Assembly: GCA_963921195.1 (NCBI GenBank)
Contig: OY992536.1
Span: 94,097,007-94,161,006, forward strand
Length of the DNA: 64,000 nt
Source: Pegoplata infirma
Lineage: Eukaryota > Arthropoda > Insecta > Diptera > Anthomyiidae
Reading direction: 5' to 3'
Positions 34,721 through 46,790 of the stretch are shown here, in pieces. The first letter of the stretch is position 1; every line of letters begins with the position of its first letter. The notes beneath the pieces were generated by a model. It ran no database searches and was not told where the DNA came from. It was given only the letters and a program-made list of their open reading frames with translations. The position numbers and the translations under genes were made by a program.

Positions 34721-35265
34721 GATTTCTATCAATAAAGTTTCTTAAAATAGTTTAAAATATGATTCCTGACTCATTCTAAATGCATTAAAATAAATTAAAT
34801 TACATTTAAACCCCAAAAAGGAAAACTTTTTAATAACTTTGTTGTAGTTTGTGTTTTTATTTACTGCATATTTTAATTTCATGCTGCTCTTTCAAACATA
34901 TGAATAAAAAAACTTTTAAAATAAAATGCATTTTAAAATATGTTGATGAATTTTTATGTATTCAAAAATTCATTTCAAATCTGAATTATTCTTTCTTTTA
35001 TTATATTTACGTTCTGCAAGGTTAAGTTTTTTTGGGGAAAAAGCGTTCAAAACTTAAAAGAAAAACAACTAGAAAATTTTCTACCGAAAACAATTTAAAC
35101 TTAATAACAAAAAAACAAAAGTTTTGTTAAATTACTTTTCATCATAATAATAAAAATAAAACAAAACATCAACTTAAAATACTACTGTTTTATACACTCG
35201 AAACAAATGTTAGTAGATTTACATACAAATTATAGTTTGTTCACTGTTTTCTGTGGGAATAAGTG
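34721..35265. other. Unclassified AT-rich sequence
   Basis: No gene, no repeated block recognised in this interval. Confidence 0.45.
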
Positions 35266-36200
35266 GTTAAAAAAGTAGTACTTTTTTTAGAAAAAAATAG
35301 TGCTCTTTTAGGAAAAATAGAAAAAAGTACTTTTTTTTTAGAAAGAAAGTGTTTTTTTTTTTAGAAAAAGTAGCTTTTTTTTAGAAAAGTACTAATTTAG
35401 AAAAGTACTATCTCACCTTTAAGACAAAAACGTACTTTTTCTTTAAAAAGTACTTATTTAGAAAAATGGTACTTTTTTTTTCCTAAAAAGTGTTATTTAA
35501 GAAAATATAGTACTTTCTTAAAAAAAATAAAGTAATTTTTAGAAAAAAAATACTTTTTAGACAAAAAAGTTAATTTGTTACTATGCACTTTTTTTTAGAA
35601 AAAAAGTACTTTGTTCTAAAAAAAGCAATTTTTTTTTTAAAAAAAAGTATTTTTTTCAAAAAAATAAACACTTATCTAAAAAAGTACTTTTTCTAAAAAA
35701 AATACTTTATTACTACTTTTTTAGAAAAAAAGTACTTTTATTTAGAAAAAAGTACTTATTTTAAGAAAAAATAAGTTTTGTTTTTTTAAATAGTAAAAAA
35801 GTACTTTTTTTTTTTTAAATGTGCTTCTTTTAGAAAAAAATACTTTTTTCCTAAAAAATACTTTTTTGTCTAAAAAGTAAAATTTTTTCTAATAAGTACT
35901 TTTTTTCAAAAAGTACTTTTTTCCAGAAAGTACTTTTTTTTCCAAAAAAGTACTTTTTTTTAAAAAAAAAAGTACTATATTTTCTTCTATAATACTTTTT
36001 AGGAAAAAAGTACCATTTTTTCTAAAAAAGTACGTTTTTTACGTAAAGGTGCAAACAATTAAAATTCAAAAAGTACTTTTTTCCAGAAAGTACTTTTTTT
36101 TTTTTTTTTTAAAGTAAAATATTTTCTTTAATACTATTTAGGAAAAAAAGTACCATTTTTTTCTAAAAAAGTACGTTTTTTACTTAAAGGTGCAAACAAA
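35266..36200. repeat. Irregular AAAAAAGTACTTTTTT minisatellite
   Basis: Runs of GTAC flanked by A- and T-tracts (AAAAAAGTACTTTTTT, often TTTAGAAAAAAGTACTTT) with irregular spacing of 15-25 bp. A longer duplication relates 35895-36060 to 36065-36200 (both contain CCAGAAAGTACTTTTT and end TTAAAGGTGCAAACAA or AAGGTGCAAACAAT). Confidence 0.75.
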
Positions 36201-36876
36201 ATACTCATTTCAGATGACTATTCCGCTTATTGACAACCAGAGGTTGCCATTTGTTTGATTTATAAATTCCCAAAAAAGGTATTTATCTTTTATTTACCCG
36301 GTATTTTACGGTACAATGGACTATTTTAGGTTTGAGCGCCATGGTCTTGCCTAGAAAATTTACTTATTTTTTAGGCTTGTACAACCCACCCTCCACTCAA
36401 CCCGGTATTTACCTATGCATCGGGTAAATACCGGGTAGAATCCCATCACTAAGAATACTTTTAAATTCATTTCGCATATCCTTCCAAGTTTTATTTTTCA
36501 GTGTACAATATTATAATTTCATAGCATATTTTTGGTTGCATCCAAAAATTTCCTCTTATTTTGTATTCAGTCAAATTTTGTGGCATATTGTTGTTTTTAG
36601 TCTGAAATCTAATTTATTTACTGCAAAAAAAAAAAAAAACATTGTAAAAACTTTTTTTACAATGTTTTTTTTTACGTTGGAGTCAGGATATGGAGTAAAA
36701 GGGATATAATGAATGCTTTTAACTACAGCTAAAAAAAAAATATTTTTACAGGATAAAGTAATATTCATTTTACATTTAAAATAATAATAAATTTTATTTC
36801 ACATCATCATACTTTCTCGAAAGCAGGCAGTCAGCAACATGTTGTTTTTCAATTGCACTACACCTTTTCCACTTGT
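36201..36876. other. Unclassified sequence
   Basis: No gene recognised. A short inverted pair TACCCGGTATTTTACGG / GGGTAAATACCGGGTAGA lies at about 36296 and 36420, perhaps the ends of a ~145-bp MITE, without a clear duplication. Confidence 0.4.
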
Positions 36877-37545
36877 ATTTCAGAAATTATCAATTGTATT
36901 TCAATAATTATCAATTGTATTTCAGAATTTATCAATTGTATTTTAGAAATAATCAATTGTATTTCAGAATTTATTAATGGTTTTTCAGAATTTATTAATT
37001 GTATTTCAGAATTTATCAATTGTATTTTAGAATTTATCAATTGTATTTCAGAAATATGCTTTGATATAAACATCATATATATACTAAGAATATTTCTTCC
37101 ACAAAAACAAAAATCAGAAATTATTAATTGTATTTCAGAAATTATCAATTGTATTTCAGAAACTAACCTTCGTAAAACAATTGAAAATTTCTGAAATACA
37201 ATTGATAATTTTTGAAAAACAATTGATTAATTCTGAAATACAATTAATAAATTCTGAAATTCAATTGATAATTTCTGAAATATAATTGATAAATTCTGAA
37301 ATACAATTGAAGGGTTTACTGCAAGAACTTGATAAGCAACATTTTATTTTTTCATGTTTTTCGCCTGATGTTCCATTGTTAGATTTTTGTCAGAAGTCTT
37401 GCTTCGTACAAGTATATTGACAATAAAAGATCTATTTTATACATTATTTAAAAAGTTTAAAGGCAAAAACCCCAATAAAATGAAATGCTGCTTATCGAGT
37501 TTTTACAATAAGCCCTTCAATTGATAATTTCTGAAATACATTTGG
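36877..37545. repeat. 21-bp array AATTTATCAATTGTATTTCAG arranged as a palindrome
   Basis: About twelve units TTTATCAATTGTATTTCAGA run forward (36880-37165) and about seven run in the opposite sense (37178-37310 and 37517-37545), so the array is a large imperfect inverted repeat. Because 21 is a multiple of 3, both strands stay open over 90-110 codons (a 7-residue I-N-C-I-S-E-type repeat). This is a by-product, not evidence of a protein. Confidence 0.8.
37311..37516. mobile_element. 206-bp hAT-like MITE in the 21-bp array
   Basis: Ends AGGGTTTACTGCAAGAACTT and the inverse of AGGGCTTATTGTAAAAACTC, continuing with GATAAGCARCA. Flanks ACAATTGA (37303-37310) and TCAATTGA (37517-37524) agree at 7 of 8 positions, as expected for an 8-bp duplication. 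Non-coding. Confidence 0.65.
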
Positions 37546-37689
37546 AAATGGTGTAGTAAAGAAAGTGTGTTCAGTTTTATTTTTGAATGTTTATCAAAAG
37601 AACTATTAAAAGTTACTATTTTTTGGTTAAAGAGTATGATTAAGGTGAAATTGTTTTTTTTTTTGTTAAAATAAACTTTTATGTACAGT

Positions 37690-39000
37690 TTCGGAAAAAG
37701 TACTATTTTTTAACAAATATGTATTTTTTTACAAAAAGTTTTTTTTTTTTGGTAAATTACTATATTTTTAAAAAAGTACTTTTTTAAAAAGTAAATTTCT
37801 TAAAAAAGTACTACAGTTGAACCTCGATTATCCGGCCCTCTATTAACCGGTGCCTCTATTAACCGGCATGCTGTGTGTTTGTTTTTTACCTCTATTATCC
37901 GTGCTTTACCCCTACTATCCGTGCAATTCATACATGTACGTACATATTTCATTTTTTGTTATTGTTTTTACCTCTACTAACCGTGCTTTACCTCTTTTAT
38001 CCGTGCAATATATCCACGAACATATACAAATGTAGAAAAATATATAACCTCTTTTAACCATGTTTTTCGATTATCCGTGCTTAGTCCGCTCCCGTGCAAC
38101 CCGGATATTCGAGGTTCAACTGTATTTTAAAAAAGTACTATTTTTTAAAAAGTACTATTTTTTAAAATTACTATTTATTAAAAAGTACTTTTTTTTTAAA
38201 AAGTAATAATTTTAAAAAGTATTATTCTTTAAGGAGTACTATTTTTTAAAAAGTACTATTTTTTTTAAAAAGGACTTTCTTAAAAAAGTACTATTTTTTT
38301 AAAAGTACTATTATCTAAAAAGAACTATTGTTTAAAAAGTACTATTTTCTAAAAAGTAGTATTTTTTTAAAAATATTATTTGTTAAAAAGTACTATTTTT
38401 TTAAAAAGTATTATTTTTTAACAGTAATATTTTTTTTTAAAGTATTATTTTTTAAAAAGTACTATTTTTAAAAAAGTATTATTTGTTAAAAAGTATTATT
38501 TTTTAAAAAGTATTATTTTTTAGAAAGTACTATTTTTAAAAAAGTAATATTTTTTAAAAAGTACTATTTTTTAAAAAGTACAATTTTTTAAAAAGTACTG
38601 TTTTTTAAAAAGTACTGGTTTTTAAAAAGTACTGTTTTTTTAAAATTACTATTTTTAAAAAAAATAATATTTTTAAAAAGTACTATTTTTAAAAAAATAT
38701 TGTTTTTTAAAAAGTACTATTTTATAAAAAGTACCCTTTATAAAAGGTAATATTTTTTATAAAGTACTTTTTTTAAAAAGTACTATTTTTTAAAAAGTAC
38801 TATTTTAAAAAAAGTATTATTTAATAAAAGTATGTACTATTTAAAAAAAGTATTATTTTTCAAAAAGTTCTATTTTAAGAAAATACTATTTTTTAAAAAG
38901 TACTATTTTTTTAAAATACTATTATTTAAAAAGTACGCTTTTTTTAAAGAGCACTATTTTTAAAAAATACTATTTTTTAAATAGTACTGTTGTTTTAAAC
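37690..39000. repeat. ~17-bp minisatellite TTTTTAAAAAGTACTAT
   Basis: Unit AAAAAGTACTATTTTTT with many variants (GTATTAT, GTAATAT, GTACTGT). It is interrupted by the pogo-like MITE at 37815-38122. The core is again GTACT between A- and T-tracts. Confidence 0.85.
37815..38122. mobile_element. pogo/Tigger-like MITE, TIR CAGTTGAACCTCGA
   Basis: 308 bp with inverted ends CAGTTGAACCTCGA plus WTATCCGG (one mismatch in 22 bp), flanked by TA (37813-37814 and 38123-38124). TA target and CAGT-start ends with 'CCTCGATTATCCG' are typical of pogo/Tigger elements, by recall of the family. The interior has about eight spaced copies of CTATTATCCGTGC-like motifs (variants CTATTAACCGG, CTACTAACCGTGC, CTTTTATCCGTGC). 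No transposase. Confidence 0.85.
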
Positions 39001-39750
39001 TACATTACCATAACAAGTCCTTTTTTTGTTTAAGATTACTATATTTGCCAATAAGTAGTATGTTGTTAAAAATATAAGCTTACATATTGTTAAAAACTCC
39101 TATTTATGCTAAAAACTACATTTTACGTAAAAGAAGTATTTTTTTAAGTACGGTTATTGCTAAAAAGTATTACTTCAACTTACAATTAGACTTTTTTTGG
39201 TAATAATACTTTTTTACTTTAAAAGTACTTTTTAGTTAAAAAGTACTGTTTTTTAAGTACTTTTTAGTTAAGAAGGACTAATTTTGATACAAATTAAAAT
39301 TTAAATAAAATAGTACTATATTAAAAAAAATACTTTTTTGCTTAAGAGAACTTTGATTGCTAAAAAGTAGTAGTATTTCGTTGCTGTTTTTTATTAAAGC
39401 CTACTTATTGTTTAAAAAAAAATATTTATGCTAAAAGCATAATTTTACGTAAAAAGTACTATATTTTTAAAGTACTTTGTTAAGTACTGTTATTGCTCAA
39501 ATTTAATTTTAGTTTAAAACTTTCTTTTTAGTAATAATACTTTTTTTTAAAGTACTTTGATAAAATTTTTGGTAAAAAAAACTTTTTTTTAAAAAAGTAC
39601 TGCTTTGGTTTAAAAGGATTAATATGGTTTAAAATTACTATTTTAATTAAAAACCACTATATTTAAAAAAAAAAAAGTAAATTTTTTGTTAAAAAATACT
39701 ATTTTTGTTAAGAAATAATTTTTGTTTAAAAAGTACTATTTTTGAAACTC
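39001..39750. repeat. Decayed GTACT minisatellite
   Basis: Irregular AAAAAGTACT/AAAAAGTAC words with interspersed TTGCTAAAAAGTAGTA and ATGCTAAAAACTACATT blocks that recur at about 39110 and 39425. It appears to be an old extension of the neighbouring array. Confidence 0.6.
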
Positions 39751-40665
39751 CTACCTTCCCTGTTTTATGACTGTTTCAGTAATTTTTGACCTACAAATAT
39801 TTTGTTTTTTATCCTCAATGTTACTTTAATATTTTTTTATCATCTCTTTTTAATTCATCACAACATTAGAAATTTTTTAAAAACAACACAAAAATTCAGT
39901 TAAATAGTTTTTATTTCATTTACAGTTTATAGTTGTTAAAATATCTTGTATGATATCATTACTACAACATAAAGTGCCTGCAAAAGTTGTGTATAGTTTA
40001 AAAAATAGTACCTAGAATTCAGTTTGTTGTTTTCGCCTCTCTACGATTTCAAAATAAACTTTTTATGTTCAACAAAATGTAGTAAAGCTCAAATACACAA
40101 TATCCCAGTAAATTTTATTAAATTTAGATTTAAATTCACGATTTTCAAAATTGTAAAACAAATTTCAAGTTGTGAAAAACGTAAGAAGGGCTATTCAGAA
40201 TTTAGTGCGGAATTGGTTCCAGAACAGTATCTTAACGTTGCTGAAAAATTAATAAAACCATCCGTTTCGAAGGACCATATGCATTATTCATTTCCCTTTT
40301 TATACAACGTTTACCAAGCAGTTTTGCTGGTCTACTACTACTACTACTACTTCATTGGAATAGTCTGCTTTCATCCAACTCCCCATAGGAACATATCAAA
40401 GTTAAATTAAATTGTTTTTTAAATTAAAAACTTTATCGTTATGCTTTAGAAATACATTTGCGAAAATATATGGAAAAAAGTACAATAAAAAAACTGGAAG
40501 TGACTACAAAAAGCATACAAGTTGTTGTTAACTTGTATGCTCGGCTTTAGCTATTTTTAGTCCTTAAAGGGGCAAGGATGACAAAAATGGTTAAGTATTT
40601 GATGTGAAGGAAAACCGTTTAGTTTTGTGAATCAAAGATATGAATAGTACTTTTGAGCAGTAATA
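39751..40665. other. Mostly unique sequence between two minisatellites
   Basis: One of the few non-repetitive intervals. It contains a 128-codon open frame at 40024-40410, a (CTA)n run at about 40332-40352 and a perfect hairpin GCATACAAGTTG / CAACTTGTATGC-like pair at 40512-40541. Confidence 0.4.
40024..40410 (+). CDS. Unrecognised 128-codon open frame, doubtful gene
   Basis: ATG to TAA over 128 codons in a non-repetitive island. I do not recognise the product. The N-terminal part (residues 1-50) is A/T-driven (F, K, I, N rich) and looks non-coding. Residues about 53-95 (EKRKKGYSEF ... EQYLNVAEKLIKPSV) have a more protein-like, charged composition. A run of six tyrosines follows, encoded by a (TAC)n repeat, inside a hydrophobic stretch (VLLVYY...FIGIV). 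No domain, splice context or neighbouring gene supports it. It could be chance in A/T-rich DNA or a remnant. Confidence 0.15.
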   Translation: MLFSPLYDFKINFLCSTKCSKAQIHNIPVNFIKFRFKFTIFKIVKQISSCEKRKKGYSEFSAELVPEQYLNVAEKLIKPSVSKDHMHYSFPFLYNVYQAVLLVYYYYYYFIGIVCFHPTPHRNISKLN

Positions 40666-41030
40666 GTAGTTTTTAAAATTTTTTGGTACTTTTTAAACTT
40701 TTTTGGTACTTTTTAAATTTTTTTGGTACTTTTTATACTTTTTTTGGTACTTTTTAAATTTTTTTGATACTTTTTAAACTTTTTTTGGAACTTTCAAAAC
40801 TTTTTTGGTATTTTTTAAACTTTTTTGGTACTTTTTAAACTTTTTTAGTACTTTTTAAACTTTTTTGATACCTTATAAACTTTTTTGGTACTCTCTAAAA
40901 TTGCTTGGTTCTTTTTCAAGCTTTTTTGATACTTTTTAAACTTTTTTGGTACTTTTTAAACTTTTTTGGTACTTTTTAAACATTTTTGGTACTTTTTAAA
41001 CTTTTTTTGTTCTTTTTAACGAAAATAGTA
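40666..41030 (+). repeat. 20-bp minisatellite GGTACTTTTTAAACTTTTTT
   Basis: About 17 units of GGTACTTTTTAAACTTTTTT, well conserved in the centre. The GGTACTTTTTAA half is shared with the 25.8-28.7 kb array, while the linker (ACTTTTTT rather than TCAAAAT) differs. Confidence 0.88.
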
Positions 41031-41514
41031 CGTTTAAGTTAAAATAGTTATTTGACAGTTATTAATGCCAAATTGTTATATCTGACAAAATTGTTATATC
41101 TGACAGAAAAAGTACTTTGGAATTTTATTTTAATATGTTCTACTTTTGTTCTTAAATATGTAGTAGTTTTTAAAAATAATTGTAGAAGTAAGAAAAATAG
41201 TTTCTTTGTGTCAAAAAATGTGTCAAAAATAGTATTTTTTTAAACAAAAATAGTACTTTCAAACAAAAATCGTACTTCTAAATAAAAATATTACCTTTTT
41301 ACAAGACTAACCTTTAACCCAAAAAAAGTAATTTATTAATATTTTTTAACAAAAAAAAGGTTTTTTGTGGTGGCTTTACAAAAAAGGAGTTTTTAACGGA
41401 AAGAATATTTTCTTTTTTTTAATAATTTTTTTTTTTTTTAAAGCACTTTTTTTCTAATTGGTCTTTTTTTACAAAATAAATATCAATTTGTACCATTAAT
41501 AGTACTTTTTTAAC
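41031..41514. other. Transitional, degenerate minisatellite sequence
   Basis: AAAATAGTAC-type words are scattered, plus a direct repeat TTGTTATATCTGACA (41072 and 41089). No gene recognised. Confidence 0.45.
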
Positions 41515-44500
41515 AATTTTTTTTTTATTTAGTACTAGTACTATTTATTAAAATGTTTAAACAAAATACATAGTACTATTTAATCAAAATAATGATATTT
41601 TTTCGAAAAAGTACTATTTAATCAAAATAGTTCTATTTAATCAAAAAAATCTATTGTTATCAAAATAGTACTGTTTAATCAAAGTAGTACTATTTCATAA
41701 AAAAATTACTATTATAAAAATAGTACTATTAGTTTAAAATATTGAGTACTATAGTACTATTTTAGTTAAATAGCTATTTAAAAATAGTATTTTTTAATCA
41801 TAATGGTACTATTTATCAATTTAGTCAAAAAAATACTATTTAATCAAAATAGCACTATTTAATCAAAAAAAGTACTATTTAATTAAAATAGTACTATTTA
41901 ATCAAAATAGTACTGTTTAATTAAAATAGAGCTATTTAATCAAAATAGTAGGTACTTTTGAATTAAAATAGTAATATTTAATCAAAATAATGCTATTTAA
42001 TCAAAATTGTACTATTTAATCAAAATAGTTTTATTTTATCAAAATAGTACTTTTTAATCAATAGTGCATTTTAATGAAAATAGTAGGTACTATTTAACTA
42101 AATTAATACTATTTAATTAAAATAATGGTACTTAATCAAAATAGTACTATTTTTATCAAAATAGTACCATTTTCTTAAAATAGTATTTTTTCTCGAAATA
42201 GTACTATTTTCTTAAAGTAATACTATTTTTTTTTATCAAAATAGTACTATTTTTATCAAAATAGTACTATTTTATCAAAGTAGTACTATTTTATCAAAGT
42301 AGTACTATTTTATCAAAAAAGTACTATTTTATCAAAATAGTACTATTTTATCAAAATAGTACTATTTTATCAAAATAGTACTATTTTATCAAAATAGTAC
42401 TATTTTATCAAAATAGTACTATTTTATCAAAATATTACTATTTTATCAAAATATTACTATTTTATCAAAATTATAGTATTAAATCATAAAAGTATTTTTT
42501 TATCGAAATAGTAATATTAAAACAAAATAGTACTTTTTAATTAATAGTGGTATTTAATTAAAATGACAATTTTTAAGCAAAATAGTAGGTACTATTTAAT
42601 TAAAATGGTACTATTTATTCAAAATAGTACTACTTAATGAAAATAGTTCTATTTTAGCACAATAGTACTAATTAATAAAAAAAAATACTATTTATCAAAA
42701 TAGTACTATTAAATCAAAATAGTACTATTTAATAATAATAGTACTATTTAATCAAAATAGTACTATTTAATCAAAATACTACTATTTAAGTAAAATAAAA
42801 CTATTAAAGAAAAATAATACTATTTGATTACAATATATGGTACTTTTAAAGTAAAACAGTAACTTTTAATCAAAATAATGCTTTTTAATCAAAATTGTAC
42901 TATTTAATCAAAATAGTATTATTTTATCAAAATAGTATTATTTTATCAAAATAGTTATTTTTAAAACAAAATAGTACTTTTTAATCAATAGTGCTTTTTA
43001 ATGAAAATAGTAGGTACTATTTAATTAAAATAATACTATTTAATTAAAATAACGGTACTTAATCAAAATAATACTATTTTTTTTATCAAAATAGTACTAC
43101 TTTATCAAAATAGTACTATTTAATCCAAACGGTTCTATTTTATCACAATAGTACTATTTAAGTAAAATAAAACTATTAAATAAAAATACTACTATTTTAT
43201 TAAAATAGTACCATTTATCCAAATTAGTACTATTTTATCAAAACTTCTATTTATTCAAAATAGTACTACTTAATCCAAATAGTTCTATTTTATCATAATA
43301 GTACTATTTAAGTAAAATAAAACTATTAAATAAAAATACTACTATTTTATTAAAATAGTACAATTTAATCAAATTATTTCTATTTAAGTAAAATAGATCT
43401 ATTAAGTGAAAATACTACTACTTAATTAAAATAGACCTATGCAATGACAATAAGCCTTTCCAGTAAACAAACATAGTACTATTTAAGCAAAATAATGCTA
43501 CTTAAACAAAATAGTAATATTTTATTAAAATAGTACTATTTAATCATTAAAGTACTATTTTATGGAAATAGTAATATTAAAACAAAATTGTACTTTTTAA
43601 TTAATAGTGGTCTTTAATTAAAATGGCACTTTTTAATCAAAATAGTAGATATTGTTTAATTTAAATGGTACAATTTATTCAAAATAGTACTATTTCATCA
43701 AAACTACGATTTATTCAAAATAGTACTACTTAATGAAAATAATTCTATTTTATCACAATAGTACTAATTAATAAAAAAATACTATTTAATTAAAATAGTA
43801 CTATTTATCAAAATAGTACTATTTAATCATAATAGTTCTATTTAATCATGATAGTACTATTTAATCAAAATAGTACTATTTAACCAAAAATACTACTATT
43901 TAAGTAAAATAAAACTATTAAATGAAAATACTACTATTTGATTATAATAGTGCTTCTTTATAAAAAAAGTACCATATAAGTAATAAAGAACTATTAAATG
44001 AAAATACTACTATTTAATGAAAATAGTGCTTTTAAAACAAAATAGTCGTCTTTATGACTATTTATTCAAAATAGTACGATTTCATCAAAACTACGATTTA
44101 TTCAAAACAGTACTATTTAATGAAAATAGTTCTTTTTTATCACAATAGTACTAGTTAATAAAAAAAATTACTATTTAATCAAAATAGTACTATATATCAA
44201 AATAGTACTATTAAATCAAAATAGTACTATTTAATCAAAATAGTACTATTTAATCAAAATAGTACTATTTAATCAAAATAGTACTATTTAATCAAAATAG
44301 TACTATTAAATCAAAATAGTACTATTTAATCAAAATAGTACTATTTAATCAAAATAGTAACTATTTAATCAAAATAGTAATATTTAATCAAAATAGTACT
44401 ATTTAATCAAAATAATACTATTTAATCAAAATAGTACTATTTAATCAAAATAGTACTATTTAATCAAAATAGTAATATTTAATCAAAATACTAGTACTAT

Positions 44501-44712
44501 TTAATAAAATAAAACTATTAAATGAAAATATTACTATTTGATTATAATATTGCTTCTTCATCAAAATAGTACCATTTAAGTAATATGGAACTTTTAAATG
44601 AAAATACTACTATTTAATTAAAATAGTGCTATTGAAACAAAATAGTCGTCTTGATTAAAATAGTACTATTTAATCAAAAATTCATAATGAAAATAGTACT
44701 ATTTTATTCAAA
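41515..44712 (+). repeat. 19-bp minisatellite TACTATTTAATCAAAATAG, well over 100 copies
   Basis: Unit TACTATTTAATCAAAATAG. Two nearly homogeneous blocks are visible: 42240-42470 (16-17-bp variant TTTTATCAAAATAGTAC) and 44195-44480. Elsewhere units are diverged and longer segments are duplicated (for example 43165-43230 against 43300-43370; 43560-43960 against 44030-44560). Confidence 0.92.
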
Positions 44713-45589
44713 CCTTCCTTTTTTTACATTTGACGAAAAAAATGCTACTTTTTAGTCAAAATTCTGGTTTTAAATCACTCTTTATTATTTTCAGACTTTT
44801 TTATTTGCTGACTTTTTATAGAAAGTAAATATGTCCGGGCGATTTTAAAGGGTTAATCAGTTTCCCGATGCTATAAGCAATAATGATGTTTCAACATTCC
44901 TGCTGGTTTTACTCCTACTGTTACTTTTTTTTTTAAATATTCTAATAATTTTTATTATTTAATATATTTATGTTTATGCTACTAACTTTTAAAAATTTAT
45001 TTATTTCCATTTTTTTTTCTTCTTCTGGACTTAACTCCCATCTCGTGTCAGTTTCAGTTTGTATTTTCTAATTGTTGCTAAAAAAAACACTATCTTTGAA
45101 ATTTCTATATGAAGGTTTAAATGTTTTTATTTTAATAGTAGTATTTTTACTACTATTTCTTGTTTTTTCGCAACTTAACTTTCTAGACAGTTTATTTTAA
45201 AATAAGGAGGGAGGGTACAGATAACCCTTGAATGAGACCGAAGTAAGTTGTTAGGCTTTAATTGAAATTGCGTTTTTGGGGTTTAACAAAATTCTGTTTT
45301 TGTACCGGATTTTTTTGTACTATTTTTTTAAACGCGTTTTATCGAATTCCTGTTAAAATAGTACCGCGTAAATCGAGGTTTCTTTTTTTTGTGTTACAAA
45401 GTTTTTCTTATTTTTCTATTATTCAAAAGTTTAATATACATATCACATCATTTACGACTCTTCCACAGATGAGCAATTATTTTGAGGTCTGTTTCACAAA
45501 TGTTTAAATTTTTTGCACATGGAATGTATAGAACATTCTGGGCACGGATTAGTGCTTAATCATTAAAATTTGTAATTTGTAGCCTAAAA
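44713..45589. other. Unclassified AT-rich sequence
   Basis: No gene recognised. 45175-45400 is slightly less A/T-biased but has only short open frames. Confidence 0.4.
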
Positions 45590-46790
45590 TGCAGTAATTA
45601 AAATTTCTGCAACTTTTTAATTAACAAAACCTTGTTTTTGTGGCGGGCCATAGTTCTTAAGGAGTAAAATCCACTTTGATTGCCATATAAATATGGCCCG
45701 CCTCATAATTTTGAAAATTGGATGAAATTTAGTTAACTTTTTTATTTAAACCTCAAGAAAACTATTTTCGACATGTTTATCAAGCAGAATTATACAAAAA
45801 CATATAAATATGACCCGCCTCTCAATTTCGAAATACTTAAGAAAATTGTATGAAATTTAAGTTAACAATTTTCTTTAAACCTCAAGAAAACTTATTTCCG
45901 CAGGACTATACAAAAAATTAATCTTTTTTATATAAATTTTTAGAATTTTTAATTAAATTAGGTTACATATTCAAAATCATAATTTCTGGAACTTCATAAC
46001 CAACAAAACGTTATTTTTGTGGCGGGCCATAGTTCTTAATGAGTAAAATCTACTTTGATGGCCATATAAATATGATATAAATATGGCCCGCCTCACAATT
46101 TCGAAGCACTTAAGAAAATTGGATAAAATTTTAGTTAGAAATTTTCTTAAAACCTCAAACACACTTATATCCGCATTCTCAGCTAAGAGAACTATACAAA
46201 AACATATTTTTTATATAAATTTTAGAGTTTTTCAATAAAATAATATTCAAAATCATAATTTCTGGAACTTCATAACCAATAAAACCTTGTTTTTGTGGCG
46301 GGCCATAGTTTTTAATAAGTAAAATTCTCTTTGATTGCCATATAAATATGGCCCGCCTCACAACTTCGTATCACTTAAAAAAACTGGATGAAATTTTATT
46401 TAACAATGTTCTTTAAAGGAAAGGAAACTATTTAACATCTGCATATTTCCGCACGTTTAGCTAGCATAACTATACAAAAAAATATTTTTTAAACTAATTT
46501 TAGAATTTTCAATAAAATAAGGTTACTTATTCAAAATCATAATTTTCTGGAACTTCATAACTAACTAAACGTTGTTTTTGTGGCGGGCCATAGTTCTTAA
46601 TGAGCAAAATCCACTTTAATTGCTTATATAAATATGGCCCGCCTCACATTTTCGATGCACTTGAGAAAGTTGAATAAAATTTTAGTTAACAATTTTCATT
46701 AAACCTCAAGAAAACTATTTTGCATCTTCTTAGCAACCAGAACTTTACAAAAATATATTTTATATATAAATTTTACAATTTTTCCATAAA
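45590..46790. repeat. Tandem ~280-380-bp repeat, each unit with a GGCGGGCCATA / TATGGCCCGCC hairpin
   Basis: Four full units. GGCGGGCCATA starts at 45642, 46021, 46297 and 46582. Its inverse TATGGCCCGCC starts at 45692, 46082, 46347 and 46633, and a half-site TATGACCCGCC is at 45809. Each unit also has AACTTCATAACYAAYAAAAC before the first arm and 'ACTTAAGAAAATTGGATGAA' after the second. The GC-only 11-bp arms are unchanged in all four units while spacer and flanks vary. Short open frames crossing it differ between units. Confidence 0.8.

Noticed and set aside
36853..37194. 113-codon frame with a seven-residue repeat (and a 96-codon frame on the other strand)
   Set aside because: Follows from the 21-bp period of the tandem array, which leaves both strands open. 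There is no signal outside the array.
45977..46361. Two ~60-codon minus-strand frames in the GC-hairpin array
   Set aside because: They fall in different phases of the same tandem unit and yield partly similar peptides only because the DNA is repeated.
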